11,353 nt of DNA, from NCBI GenBank assembly GCA_038522635.1, contig JBCBJZ010000121.1, positions 1-11,353 on the forward strand. The letters run 5' to 3'. The position numbers and the translations under genes are program-made. This stretch comes from JBCBJZ01 sp038522635 (GTDB lineage: Bacteria > Pseudomonadota > Alphaproteobacteria > Rhizobiales > Hyphomicrobiaceae). Positions 1-6,973 of this stretch are shown piece after piece; the first letter of the stretch is position 1; every line of letters begins with the position of its first letter. The notes under the pieces are model-generated. The model saw nothing but the letters and a program-made list of their open reading frames with translations, was not told where the DNA came from and did no database searches.

Positions 1-2
1 AC

Positions 3-701
3 GCCCGCGTGTTGGGTCTGTTCGGCGATTCGATCACCACCGACCACATTTCACCGGCCGGCGCCATCAAGCGCGATGGCCCCGCCGGCGAGTACCTGAT
101 CGAGTACCAGGTGCGGCCGAACGAGTTCAATTCCTATGGGGCCCGGCGCGGCAACCACCAAGTCATGATGCGCGGCACGTTCGCCAACATCCGCATCCGC
201 AACCAGATGCTGCAAGGCGTTGAAGGCGGCATGACCGAGCACCAACCGAGCGGTGACATGCTGCCGATCTTTGATGCCGCGATGCGCTACAAAGCCGAAG
301 GCGTGCCGTTGGTGGTCTTCGCTGGCAAGGAATACGGCACGGGTTCAAGCCGCGACTGGGCGGCCAAAGGCACCCGCCTGCTGGGCGTACGCGCGGCCAT
401 CGCGCAGTCGTTGGAGCGCATTCACCGCTCCAACCTCGTCGGCATGGGCGTTCTGCCGCTCGTCTTCCAGGACGGCGCGTCCTGGCAGGAGCTTGGCATC
501 ACCGGCACCGAGCAGGTCACGATCCGCGGTCTTGCTGACCTGAAGCCACGCGCCACGTTGATCGCGCAGATCACCTTTGCCGATGGATCAACGAAAGACG
601 TGCCTTTGCTTTGCCGGATCGATACGGAGGATGAGCTGGCCTACTACAAAAACGGCGGCATCCTGCCTTACGTGCTGCGCAATCTGGCGCAAGCCGCCTA
701 G
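3..701 (+). CDS. acnA: Aconitate hydratase, C-terminal part (5' end outside the window)
   Basis: Aconitase interconverts citrate and isocitrate in the cytoplasm as part of the TCA cycle, using a [4Fe-4S] cluster. Only the last 232 residues are present; bacterial AcnA is about 890-900 residues, so this is roughly the C-terminal quarter, and the frame is open to the left edge. The C-terminal swivel domain is clear: GDSITTDHISPAG near the start, then SYGARRGNHQVMMRGTFAN, and the substrate-binding segment YGTGSSRDWAAKG followed by GVRAAIAQSLERIHRSNLVG. The cluster cysteines lie upstream of the window. The GTG at position 9 is an internal Val codon, not a start, because conserved residues (Ala-Arg) precede it in frame. 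A strong intrinsic terminator follows about 107 bp after the stop. The gene looks intact as far as it is visible. Identification is close to certain. Confidence 0.96.
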   Translation, partial: ARVLGLFGDSITTDHISPAGAIKRDGPAGEYLIEYQVRPNEFNSYGARRGNHQVMMRGTFANIRIRNQMLQGVEGGMTEHQPSGDMLPIFDAAMRYKAEGVPLVVFAGKEYGTGSSRDWAAKGTRLLGVRAAIAQSLERIHRSNLVGMGVLPLVFQDGASWQELGITGTEQVTIRGLADLKPRATLIAQITFADGSTKDVPLLCRIDTEDELAYYKNGGILPYVLRNLAQAA

Positions 702-1046
702 CGCAATAGGGCCATAAAGCCGTTGGACTAAGCGCTTTTTCGCGGTGAGCTCTACCGCCAGCGAGAAGCTGCCCGACGGCCCGCCGGCACAGTGTTGGAT
801 CACGCAGAAGGCGCCCCGGCAACAGGGCGCCTTTTTTGCGCTCACCCATTCGTTACGCGCATTTGTATGTGTGCACGCGCGCTGCGGTGTTACCTCTTAA
901 CCAGAAAATCCGATCCGACGTTGCATGTTTGCGGTAGCTTTCGCCATGCGCACGGTCGACCTGAACCCGTGAGACCAACCGCTGGCGCGCATCGCGATCG
1001 CGCACCGCAGGCCTCGCGCCCGACGAAAGAAAGATGCACCGACGCC
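702..1046. other. Intergenic region between acnA and the DUF1223 gene
   Basis: About 345 bp without a supported gene. The first 130 bp are the aconitase 3' region and contain the terminator at 808-837. The remaining 210 bp should hold the promoter of the DUF1223 gene. I see AT-richer stretches around 890-935 (for example TTAACCAGAAAAT) but no convincing -35/-10 pair. The DUF1223 frame stays open upstream to 792, but that stretch contains the terminator hairpin and has an Arg/His/Cys-rich translation, so I do not treat it as coding. Confidence 0.5.
808..837 (+). terminator. Rho-independent terminator of acnA
   Basis: A perfect 9-bp stem (AAGGCGCCC at 808-816 and GGGCGCCTT at 825-833) encloses an 8-nt loop and runs straight into a T6 tract (832-837). 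It lies about 107 bp downstream of the aconitase stop on the same strand, so it most likely ends that transcript and insulates the next gene. Confidence 0.88.
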
Positions 1047-1868
1047 ATGCTGTCCGCTTTTCCGCGCTCCTCAAACCTGCTGAACGCCGCCGCTGACACG
1101 CGTCGGGTTGGGCTCACCCTTGTGCCAGCGCTTGCCCTGATGCTCGGCCTGATCCTGGCCACCTTCGCCGCCACGCCCGCAGCGCATGCCCAATCGACGC
1201 CTATTCGCACGGTCGTTGAACTCTTCACCAGCCAAGGGTGCAATTCCTGTCCGCCCGCCGACCGCCTGCTGCAAACCTACGCCAAGCGCCCGGACGTTCT
1301 AGCGCTGACGTTGCCGGTCGACTACTGGGACTACCTGGGCTGGAAAGACACGTTCGCGAAGCGTCAGTTCACCCAGCGCCAGTACGCCTACGCGCGCAAA
1401 CGCGGCGACAACCGGGTTTACACGCCGCAAGTTGTGATCAACGGCCGCGACCACGAGGTCGGCAGTTATCGCCGTCGGATCGATGCGCGGATTGATCGCC
1501 ACCATGCGCGTTACGCCAACCGCCTCGTGCCGATGTCGATGGAAACGGTAGGCAAGAAGCTGGTCGTCAAGGTCGGGGATGATGCGAACGGCCGGAAAGG
1601 CCGTAGTGGGACGATCTGGCTTGCGGTCATGAAGCGTAAGGCCGTGGTGCCGATCCGCAGCGGTGAAAACGGCGGGCGCACGTTGGCCTACTATAACGTC
1701 GTCACATCGCTGAAGCGCGTCGGCACCTGGAACGGTACCGCGGCAACGTTCACGGTCGCGCAACCGAGCAACATGGTGGCCGGGCGTGATGATTGCGCCG
1801 TCCTGCTGCAGTCGGGCACAGCCGGCCCGATCGTTGGCGCTGCCAAATTACCGGGCAACGCGAGCTGA
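1047..1868 (+). CDS. Exported DUF1223 family protein (thioredoxin-like, CxxC)
   Basis: The protein has 273 residues. The N-terminus is a signal peptide: a positively charged start with Arg19-Arg20, a hydrophobic core at about 22-41, and a likely cleavage after AAHAQ (45-49), so it should act in the periplasm. The mature part opens with VVELFTSQGCNSCPPADRLL, the hallmark of DUF1223, with a CxxC pair at Cys65 and Cys68 in a thioredoxin-like position. VDYWDYLGWKDTF and YTPQVVINGRD follow and are also typical of the family. The molecular role of DUF1223 is not established; a thiol-redox role is inferred from the CxxC and the fold. I chose the ATG at 1047 because it leaves a normal signal peptide. 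The ribosome-binding site is weak (GAAAGAAAG, about 13 nt upstream), and the next in-frame ATG (1139) would remove the charged N-region. Family assignment is firm; the start is less certain. Confidence 0.88.
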   Translation: MLSAFPRSSNLLNAAADTRRVGLTLVPALALMLGLILATFAATPAAHAQSTPIRTVVELFTSQGCNSCPPADRLLQTYAKRPDVLALTLPVDYWDYLGWKDTFAKRQFTQRQYAYARKRGDNRVYTPQVVINGRDHEVGSYRRRIDARIDRHHARYANRLVPMSMETVGKKLVVKVGDDANGRKGRSGTIWLAVMKRKAVVPIRSGENGGRTLAYYNVVTSLKRVGTWNGTAATFTVAQPSNMVAGRDDCAVLLQSGTAGPIVGAAKLPGNAS

Positions 1869-1902
1869 TCACCAAGATCGCCTAAGCGTTATCGTTACGA
1901 CC

Positions 1903-1940
1903 AAAAGAAGACGCGCGGTTGCCTGCGCGTCTTTTTCTTT
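1903..1940. terminator. Probable bidirectional terminator between convergent genes
   Basis: A perfect 9-bp stem (AAGACGCGC at 1908-1916 and GCGCGTCTT at 1925-1933) with an 8-nt loop is followed on the plus strand by TTTTTCTTTT. On the minus strand the same hairpin is followed by TCTTCTTTT, giving that strand a shorter U-rich tail. It sits 39 bp after the DUF1223 stop and 47 bp after the dcp stop, so it can serve both genes. Confidence 0.85.
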
Positions 1941-1980
1941 TGTCTTTCTTGCGACCGGCGTGCCTGGTGGTCAGTCCGAA

Positions 1981-4074
1981 CTAAGCCGCGTCCGCCAGCC
2001 CGCGCCCTTTGAGCAGCGCATCCACCTTCGGCGCGCGGCCACGGAACGCGACATACGCTTCTTCCGGATCGCGCCGGTTGCCAGCCGCATAGATGTGGTC
2101 ATGCAGCCGCTTCGCCGTCTCCGCGTCGTAGATGTCGCCGGCCTCTTCGAACGCTTCGAACGCGTCCGCATCCATAACCTCAGACCACATGTAGCTGTAG
2201 TAGCCTGCCGCATAGCCACCGCCTGAAAACAGGTGCTGGAAGTGCGGCAACCGGTGGCGCATGATGATCTCGCGCGGCATCCCGAGCCGTTTGAGCGTCG
2301 CCGCCTCAAACGCTGCCATGTCGAAATCCGCATCGACGTCATCGAGCGCGTGCAGCTCCAAATCGACCAACGCGCACGCCGTATACTCGACCGTCGCGAA
2401 GCCCTGGTCGAACGTCTCCGCAGCCTTAATCTTTTTCAGCAGCGCCTTCGGCATCGGTTTTTCGCTATCGGCATGTCGCGCGAACATCTCCAACACCTTC
2501 GGCTGCATCAGCCAATGCTCGAACAATTGCGAGGGCAGTTCGACGAAGTCGCGCGATACCGCGGTCCCGGCAATCGACGGATACGTCACGTCCGACAAAA
2601 GCCCGTGCAAGGCGTGCCCGAACTCGTGGAACAAAGTGCGCGCATCATCGAAGCTGAGAAGTGCTGGTTCGCCCGCTGCGGGCTTTGAGAAGTTCATCAC
2701 GTTGTAGATGATGGGCCGGATGTCCTCGCGCACCCGGCTTTGCGAGCGCATGGCGCTCATCCAGGCGCCCGAACGCTTCGAGCTGCGCGCGAAGTAATCG
2801 CCCACGAACAACGCTGGCGCCCGTCCGTCAGGGAACCGCACCTCCCAGGCGCGCACATCGGGGTGATACTTCGGAAACGTCTTGCGCTCCTTGAAGGTCA
2901 CGCCGAACAGCCGCGTGGCCGTGTCGAAGGCCGCCTCGATCATGTGCTCGAGCTGCAGGTACGGTTTGACCTTCGTCTCGTCGATGTTGTGCAGCGCCTT
3001 GCGCAAGCGCTCCGCATAGTAGCGCCAGTCCCACGGCTCGATCTCGAAGTTGCCGCCCTCCTCGTGCACCAGCGCCTGCAGCGCATCGCGCTCCTGCTTC
3101 GCCCGGACCTTTGCGCGCGCCCACACATCATCCAGCAGCGCCCGCACATTTTCGGGCGTCTTCGCCATCGTGTTGTCGAGCCGGTAAGCCGCGTAACTGT
3201 CGAAGCCGAGGAGGCTCGCGCGCTGCGCCCGCAGCGACACCATCTCAGCGATCAACGCGTGGTTGTCGGTCTCACCGCCGTTGGCGCCGCGCGCAGCCCA
3301 GGCCTTGAACGCGCGTTCGCGCAAGTCACGCCGGGCTGAGAATTTCAAGAACGTCTCGACCGAAGACCGCGCCAGCGTGATGACGTATTTTCCCTCATGA
3401 CCATGGTCGCTCGCAGCCTGGCGGGCGGCGGCGACGGCGGCCGGCGGAAGGCCTTTCAGATCAGCCTTGGTGTCGAGCACCATCGTCCACCCACTCTCAT
3501 CGGCGAGCACATTCTGCGAAAACGCGGTGCCGAGCGAGGCCAGCCGCAGATCGATCTCTGCCAGCCGCTTTTTGTCCTTCGCTTTCAGCAGCGCTCCATC
3601 ACGCACGAACGATTCATAGGTGCGCTCCAAAACGCGGCGCTGCTCATCGCTCAGCTTCAGTTTCGCACGATCCTTGTGCAGCGCCTTGACGCGTTTGAAG
3701 AGGTCCGCATCCAGTTTGATCGCGCTGAAATGGGCCGCGAAGCGGGGCGCCAATTCGCGCTCGGCGGCTTGCAGATCCGGGTTGGTATGGGCGCCAGCCA
3801 GCGGCCCGAAAGCACCATAGGTCCGCGAGAGCGCCTCGCCGCTCCTTTCCATGGCCGCGATCGTGTTCGTGAACGTTGGCGCCGCCTTGGCATTCGCGAT
3901 GCGCTTCATCTCGCGCGCATGGGTGGCCATCGCCTTTTCGAATGCGGGCACGAAATGGCGTGCTTTGATCTTGGAAAACGGTGGCATCTGAAACGGCGTT
4001 TCCCACGATTGCAGCAGCGGGTTTTCGGCAGCGGCCGAAGCGGGGGCACGTTTCGAAGGGGCGGAGGCGGCCAT
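1981..4074 (-). CDS. dcp: M3 family metallopeptidase, peptidyl-dipeptidase Dcp type
   Basis: A 697-residue zinc peptidase of the M3A group, close to the usual length of Dcp (about 680). Enzymes of this group degrade short peptides; Dcp removes C-terminal dipeptides. The zinc site is complete: HEFGH with His483, Glu484 (catalytic) and His487, and the third ligand Glu512 in SRDFVELPSQ, giving the M3 spacing HExxH-x25-E. The conserved C-terminal glycine/tyrosine-rich segment GGGYAAGYYSYMW lies at 618-630. Segments such as PWDWRYYAERLR, YHPDVRAWEV, GDYFARSSKRSGAWM and KPAAGEPALL match the Dcp branch rather than PepF. No signal peptide is seen, so it is probably cytoplasmic. The ATG at 4074 has AGGA about 9 nt upstream. 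The first 15 residues are a low-complexity Ala/Ser/Lys extension. The gene lies 176 bp downstream of htpG on the same strand. The related oligopeptidase A (PrlC) is the alternative name. Confidence 0.92.
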   Translation of the reverse strand: MAASAPSKRAPASAAAENPLLQSWETPFQMPPFSKIKARHFVPAFEKAMATHAREMKRIANAKAAPTFTNTIAAMERSGEALSRTYGAFGPLAGAHTNPDLQAAERELAPRFAAHFSAIKLDADLFKRVKALHKDRAKLKLSDEQRRVLERTYESFVRDGALLKAKDKKRLAEIDLRLASLGTAFSQNVLADESGWTMVLDTKADLKGLPPAAVAAARQAASDHGHEGKYVITLARSSVETFLKFSARRDLRERAFKAWAARGANGGETDNHALIAEMVSLRAQRASLLGFDSYAAYRLDNTMAKTPENVRALLDDVWARAKVRAKQERDALQALVHEEGGNFEIEPWDWRYYAERLRKALHNIDETKVKPYLQLEHMIEAAFDTATRLFGVTFKERKTFPKYHPDVRAWEVRFPDGRAPALFVGDYFARSSKRSGAWMSAMRSQSRVREDIRPIIYNVMNFSKPAAGEPALLSFDDARTLFHEFGHALHGLLSDVTYPSIAGTAVSRDFVELPSQLFEHWLMQPKVLEMFARHADSEKPMPKALLKKIKAAETFDQGFATVEYTACALVDLELHALDDVDADFDMAAFEAATLKRLGMPREIIMRHRLPHFQHLFSGGGYAAGYYSYMWSEVMDADAFEAFEEAGDIYDAETAKRLHDHIYAAGNRRDPEEAYVAFRGRAPKVDALLKGRGLADAA

Positions 4075-4250
4075 CGGGCTTCATCCTGATCGTTGAGGAA
4101 AGGGGGGAGGGGCGAGAGGAGGGGCAACGAGCGGTGGGAGGGGCGGCGAGCGGTAGGTCGATGACGTGGAGCAAGCGGGCACGCCGTCAGAAAGCGTGTG
4201 GCAAGCGCCCTTGCGCGCATAAAAAAGCAACGCCCATCACTTTAGTCGGT
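4075..4250 (-). promoter_or_regulatory. htpG-dcp intergenic region with a G-rich/C-rich tract
   Basis: The 176 bp between the htpG stop and the dcp start should hold the htpG 3' end and possibly a dcp promoter. On the plus strand 4102-4143 is almost pure purine with G-runs of 6, 4, 4, 3 and 4, so the dcp leader would be C/U-rich. No clean terminator for htpG is visible: there is a T6 run on the minus strand (plus-strand A6 near 4222-4227), but I find only weak pairing before it. Readthrough from htpG into dcp therefore cannot be excluded. Confidence 0.4.
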
Positions 4251-6257
4251 CTACTTCAGCCCGGCCAGCACGAGCCGGTTGATGCGCGCGGAAAACGCCG
4301 CCGGGTCCTGTGGTACCTCGCCTTCAAGCACGTATGCCTGATCCAGCAACAGCCCGGCGATGTCGGCAAGCCCGGCTGCATCTTCGGCCTGATGCTTGGC
4401 CTGCGCCGCCTTGAGCAAAGCGTGCCCCAGGTTGACCTCAAGCACCGGCTTACTCACCTCACCGCGCTCCTGGCGCGACAGCAGCTTTTCAAGACCGCGA
4501 TCATGGGCACCGGCAGGGGCCACCAGGCAGGCGGCGCTATCAACCAAGCGCTTGGACGCCACCACATCGCTCACGGCCGTATCCAGTGCGTTCTTCAACC
4601 CTGCGATCAGCGTCGCGTTCGCCGCATCATCCTTAGCGCTCGCATCCTTCTCAGGCTCATCGCTCCCAGCCTTGTCGTCACCTTGCGCCGCCGCAATGCC
4701 CGACAGATCGACCTCACGTTGCGCCAGCGAACGCAGCGGCTTGCCTTCGAAATCGAGGCCGGCCGTGGTCCAAAAATGATCGACCGGATCGGTCAGCAGC
4801 AGCACTTCGACACCGCGCGCCTTTGCCGCTTCGAGTTGCGGAGACGCCTTCACGCGCTCCAGCGTTTCGCCCACCAGATAGTAGATCTCCGTCTGGTTCT
4901 CGGGCATCGCTTCCACGTAAGCTGCAAGGCTGCGCCAGCCCTCGCCCTGCGTTGAGCGAAACCGCGCCAGCTTCAAGACGTCTTCGCGGCGTTCGAAATC
5001 TTCGTACAAGCCTTCCTTCATGACCGCGCCAAACGTGTCCCATACGGCCTCGAACGCTTCCGCGTCGCGCTTTGCCAATCCGGAAAGTTCGTTCAACACG
5101 CGGCCCGTGACGGCGCGCCTGATCTGCGCCACGAGCGGATTGTTCTGCAGCATCTCCCGCGAGATGTTGAGCGGCACATCCTCACTGTCGACCACGCCGC
5201 GTACGAACCGCAGGTAGGACGGCAGCAGTTGCGCATCATCCGTGATGAAGACGCGGCGCACGTAGAGTTTCGCCCGCCCCTTGCGCTCAGCATCGAACAG
5301 ATCGAACGGCCGCATCTTCGGCACGAACAGCATGACAGCGTATTCCTGCCGCCCCTCCGCTTTGTAGTGGATGGTCAGCGCTGGCTCATCGAACATGCCG
5401 CCGACCGTGCGATAGGCTTCCTTGTATTCGTCTTCGGTGATGTCCGCTTTAGCGCGCTGCCAGAGCGCACTGGCGGTGTTGATCTGACGCGCTTCGCCGT
5501 TCGCCTCGCCACGCGCTTCGGGTGCAGCCTCATCGCCGTCAGCATCGCCCGTCGAGGCAGCCAGCAGCACAGGGAACAAGATGTGATCGGAATAAGTGCG
5601 CACGATCCGTTCAAGCGTGTGGGGCTCCAAGAACGCGTCCGCGTCGTCCTTCAGGTGAAGCACCACCGCGGTCCCACGTTTGACACCGCGGCGCGCGTCC
5701 CCTTCGACCGGTGTCACGGTAAAGCCGTTTGCCCCGTCAGAGGACCAAAGCTGCGCCTCATCGCTACCGGCTTTGACGCTCACCACCTCAAGACGATCGG
5801 CCACCATGAAGGCTGAGTAAAAGCCGACGCCGAACTGCCCGATCAGCGCCTTGTGGGCTTCTGCGCCCGACGCCTGCTCCAAGAATGCGCGCGTGCCTGA
5901 GCGTGCGATCGTCCCCAGATTATCGGCCAACTCCTGCGCGCTCATGCCGATCCCGTTGTCGCGGATCGTGAGCGTGCGCGCTTCGGCGTCGGGTTCAAGC
6001 GTGATCTGCAGTGCGGTGTCGTCGCTCAGCAGGGCCGGCGTCGCAATGGCCTCGTAGCGCAGCTTGTCGCAAGCATCCGACGCGTTTGAGATCAGCTCGC
6101 GCAGGAAGATGTCCTTTTCCGTGTAGACCGCGTGCACCATCAGATGCAGCAGCCGCGAGACCTCGGCCTGGAACGCCTGGGTCGCGCCGTTGCCCTCGCC
6201 AGCGCCGGAGACGCCAGCGGCATCAGACGGCGGGGCAGCGTTGGTGGGATCGCTCAT
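4251..6257 (-). CDS. htpG: Chaperone protein HtpG (bacterial Hsp90)
   Basis: An ATP-dependent cytoplasmic chaperone of the Hsp90 family that works as a dimer on partly folded clients. The GHKL ATPase domain is complete: ELISNASDACDKLRY with Glu54 and Asn58, IRDNGIGMS with Asp100, GTIARSGT, and the glycine-rich lid IGQFGVGFYSAF at 139-150. The middle domain carries RRVFITDD and LNISREMLQ, with the arginine that contacts ATP. The protein has 668 residues against about 620-640 in most HtpG. The excess is an N-terminal Ala/Gly-rich lead of about 27 residues and two acidic inserts, at about 235-258 (after the N-domain) and 520-547 (before the C-terminal dimerisation domain). I chose the ATG at 6257 because GAGGT lies 4 nt upstream; in-frame TTG (6320) and ATG (6314) would add 19-21 residues but lack a clear site and lie where a promoter is suspected. 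Confidence 0.95.
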   Translation of the reverse strand: MSDPTNAAPPSDAAGVSGAGEGNGATQAFQAEVSRLLHLMVHAVYTEKDIFLRELISNASDACDKLRYEAIATPALLSDDTALQITLEPDAEARTLTIRDNGIGMSAQELADNLGTIARSGTRAFLEQASGAEAHKALIGQFGVGFYSAFMVADRLEVVSVKAGSDEAQLWSSDGANGFTVTPVEGDARRGVKRGTAVVLHLKDDADAFLEPHTLERIVRTYSDHILFPVLLAASTGDADGDEAAPEARGEANGEARQINTASALWQRAKADITEDEYKEAYRTVGGMFDEPALTIHYKAEGRQEYAVMLFVPKMRPFDLFDAERKGRAKLYVRRVFITDDAQLLPSYLRFVRGVVDSEDVPLNISREMLQNNPLVAQIRRAVTGRVLNELSGLAKRDAEAFEAVWDTFGAVMKEGLYEDFERREDVLKLARFRSTQGEGWRSLAAYVEAMPENQTEIYYLVGETLERVKASPQLEAAKARGVEVLLLTDPVDHFWTTAGLDFEGKPLRSLAQREVDLSGIAAAQGDDKAGSDEPEKDASAKDDAANATLIAGLKNALDTAVSDVVASKRLVDSAACLVAPAGAHDRGLEKLLSRQERGEVSKPVLEVNLGHALLKAAQAKHQAEDAAGLADIAGLLLDQAYVLEGEVPQDPAAFSARINRLVLAGLK

Positions 6258-6352
6258 GGTGACCTCGGGATCATCGATAAGGGGATCATCGCCAGCGGCG
6301 ATAGCGCCGCTCATGGCCAATGGCCTAAAACTCGGTTCGCTTTAGTATCAAG
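6258..6352 (-). promoter_or_regulatory. htpG leader with possible heat-shock promoter and hairpin
   Basis: On the minus strand CTTGATA (6346-6352 on the plus strand) followed by CCGAGTTTTAG (6325-6335) resembles a sigma-32 type -35/-10 pair, which would fit a chaperone gene, but the match is loose. Between it and the start lie a perfect 7-bp hairpin (AGCGGCG 6294-6300, CGCCGCT 6305-6311, 4-nt loop) and a 10-bp direct repeat GGGATCATCG (6267-6276 and 6282-6291). The ribosome-binding site GAGGT is at 6262-6266 (minus strand). Confidence 0.35.
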
Positions 6353-6361
6353 CAGAACCGG

Positions 6362-6379
6362 TCAGGTCATTCCACCTGA
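6362..6379. repeat. Perfect inverted repeat upstream of htpG
   Basis: TCAGGT (6362-6367) and ACCTGA (6374-6379) form a perfect 6-bp inverted repeat around a 6-nt spacer, in the gap between the 135-residue protein gene and htpG. Flanking CCG and CGG could extend it with an internal loop. No T tract follows on either strand, so it resembles an operator or mRNA hairpin more than a terminator. A chance occurrence is possible. Confidence 0.4.
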
Positions 6380-6411
6380 AGCGGACCGAAATTGGGTCGT
6401 TGGGGCCTTCG

Positions 6412-6819
6412 TTACTCGCCCTGTGCCAGCGCGCGGCTGACCGCGATCTGCGCCGCCTCCACGTCTGTCTCGCGCAACGCCAGCGTCATCGGCCACCAAC
6501 GCAGCGTGCGGTAACGGCGCCGCGCGTTGGCGATCGGCAAGCGCGAACGGTAGCCATCGAAAAACACGTATGTCAGCGTCGACGTCGGTTGCAGGTCAAC
6601 TTCGCCATCTTCCACCATGATGGTCAGCGCGTCGATGCCGTCGATGGAAAGCCCCCGCCACAACACAATCGTGTCGAACCCCGGGTAAAGGTAATCGTGC
6701 TCGCCCTTAAGCGCGGGCACAAAACGGAGCAGTTCGACGAACGTGACCTCCTGGCGACGCCACTGCAGGAAGCTGCGGATCTGCTCGCGAAGGGCCGCGT
6801 TGGTCTCGATCAGCGCCAT
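6412..6819 (-). CDS. Conserved-looking protein of unknown function, 135 residues
   Basis: I do not recognise this protein. It has 135 residues and no signal peptide or membrane segment, so it is probably cytoplasmic. The N-terminal 40 residues (MALIETNAALREQIRSFL...) look helical and charged. The middle has alternating hydrophobic residues typical of beta-strands (DTIVLWRGL, ALTIMVEDGEVDL, LTYVFFDGYRSRLP). The end is Arg/Trp-rich (ARRRYRTLRWWPMTLAL) and then helical. I chose the ATG at 6819 because GGGAG lies 9 nt upstream; the frame stays open further upstream, but that stretch covers a tandem repeat and has an Arg/Cys/Gly-rich translation. The gene sits 154 bp downstream of the LysR gene and about 154 bp upstream of htpG on the same strand. 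A function cannot be inferred. Coding status is supported by the ribosome-binding site and a compact, protein-like composition. Confidence 0.72.
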   Translation of the reverse strand: MALIETNAALREQIRSFLQWRRQEVTFVELLRFVPALKGEHDYLYPGFDTIVLWRGLSIDGIDALTIMVEDGEVDLQPTSTLTYVFFDGYRSRLPIANARRRYRTLRWWPMTLALRETDVEAAQIAVSRALAQGE

Positions 6820-6868
6820 GGGCTTAATCTCCCGTTGACTGACGCTACGCGATTCGCGTGTGGCGTGT

Positions 6869-6905
6869 CCGCACCGCCCGTCCACCGCACCGCCCGTCCA
6901 CCGCA
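6869..6905. repeat. 16-bp tandem repeat, about 2.3 copies
   Basis: The unit CCGCACCGCCCGTCCA occurs at 6869-6884 and again without change at 6885-6900, followed by a third partial copy CCGCA (6901-6905) and a degenerate CCACCGCAG. It lies in the 154-bp gap between the LysR gene and the 135-residue protein gene, about 50 bp upstream of the latter's start. A unit length not divisible by three fits non-coding DNA. Slippage in replication is the simplest origin. Confidence 0.8.
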
Positions 6906-6973
6906 GAGGCCCACCGCAGCGGCGGCACAGACGTTCCGGCAGGCCCGCGCGGCGGCCAATCGAGGCGCTAACG

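Noticed and set aside
792..1046. In-frame upstream extension of the DUF1223 gene
   Set aside because: It covers the acnA terminator hairpin, its translation is Arg/Cys/His-rich, and it would bury the signal peptide inside the protein.
3397..4089. Plus-strand ORFs opposite dcp (also 2233-2688 and 2740-3339)
   Set aside because: Shadows of the Dcp reading frame in GC-rich DNA; no ribosome-binding sites or motifs.
5229..5816. Plus-strand ORFs opposite htpG (also 3981-4955)
   Set aside because: Shadows of a clear HtpG coding frame.
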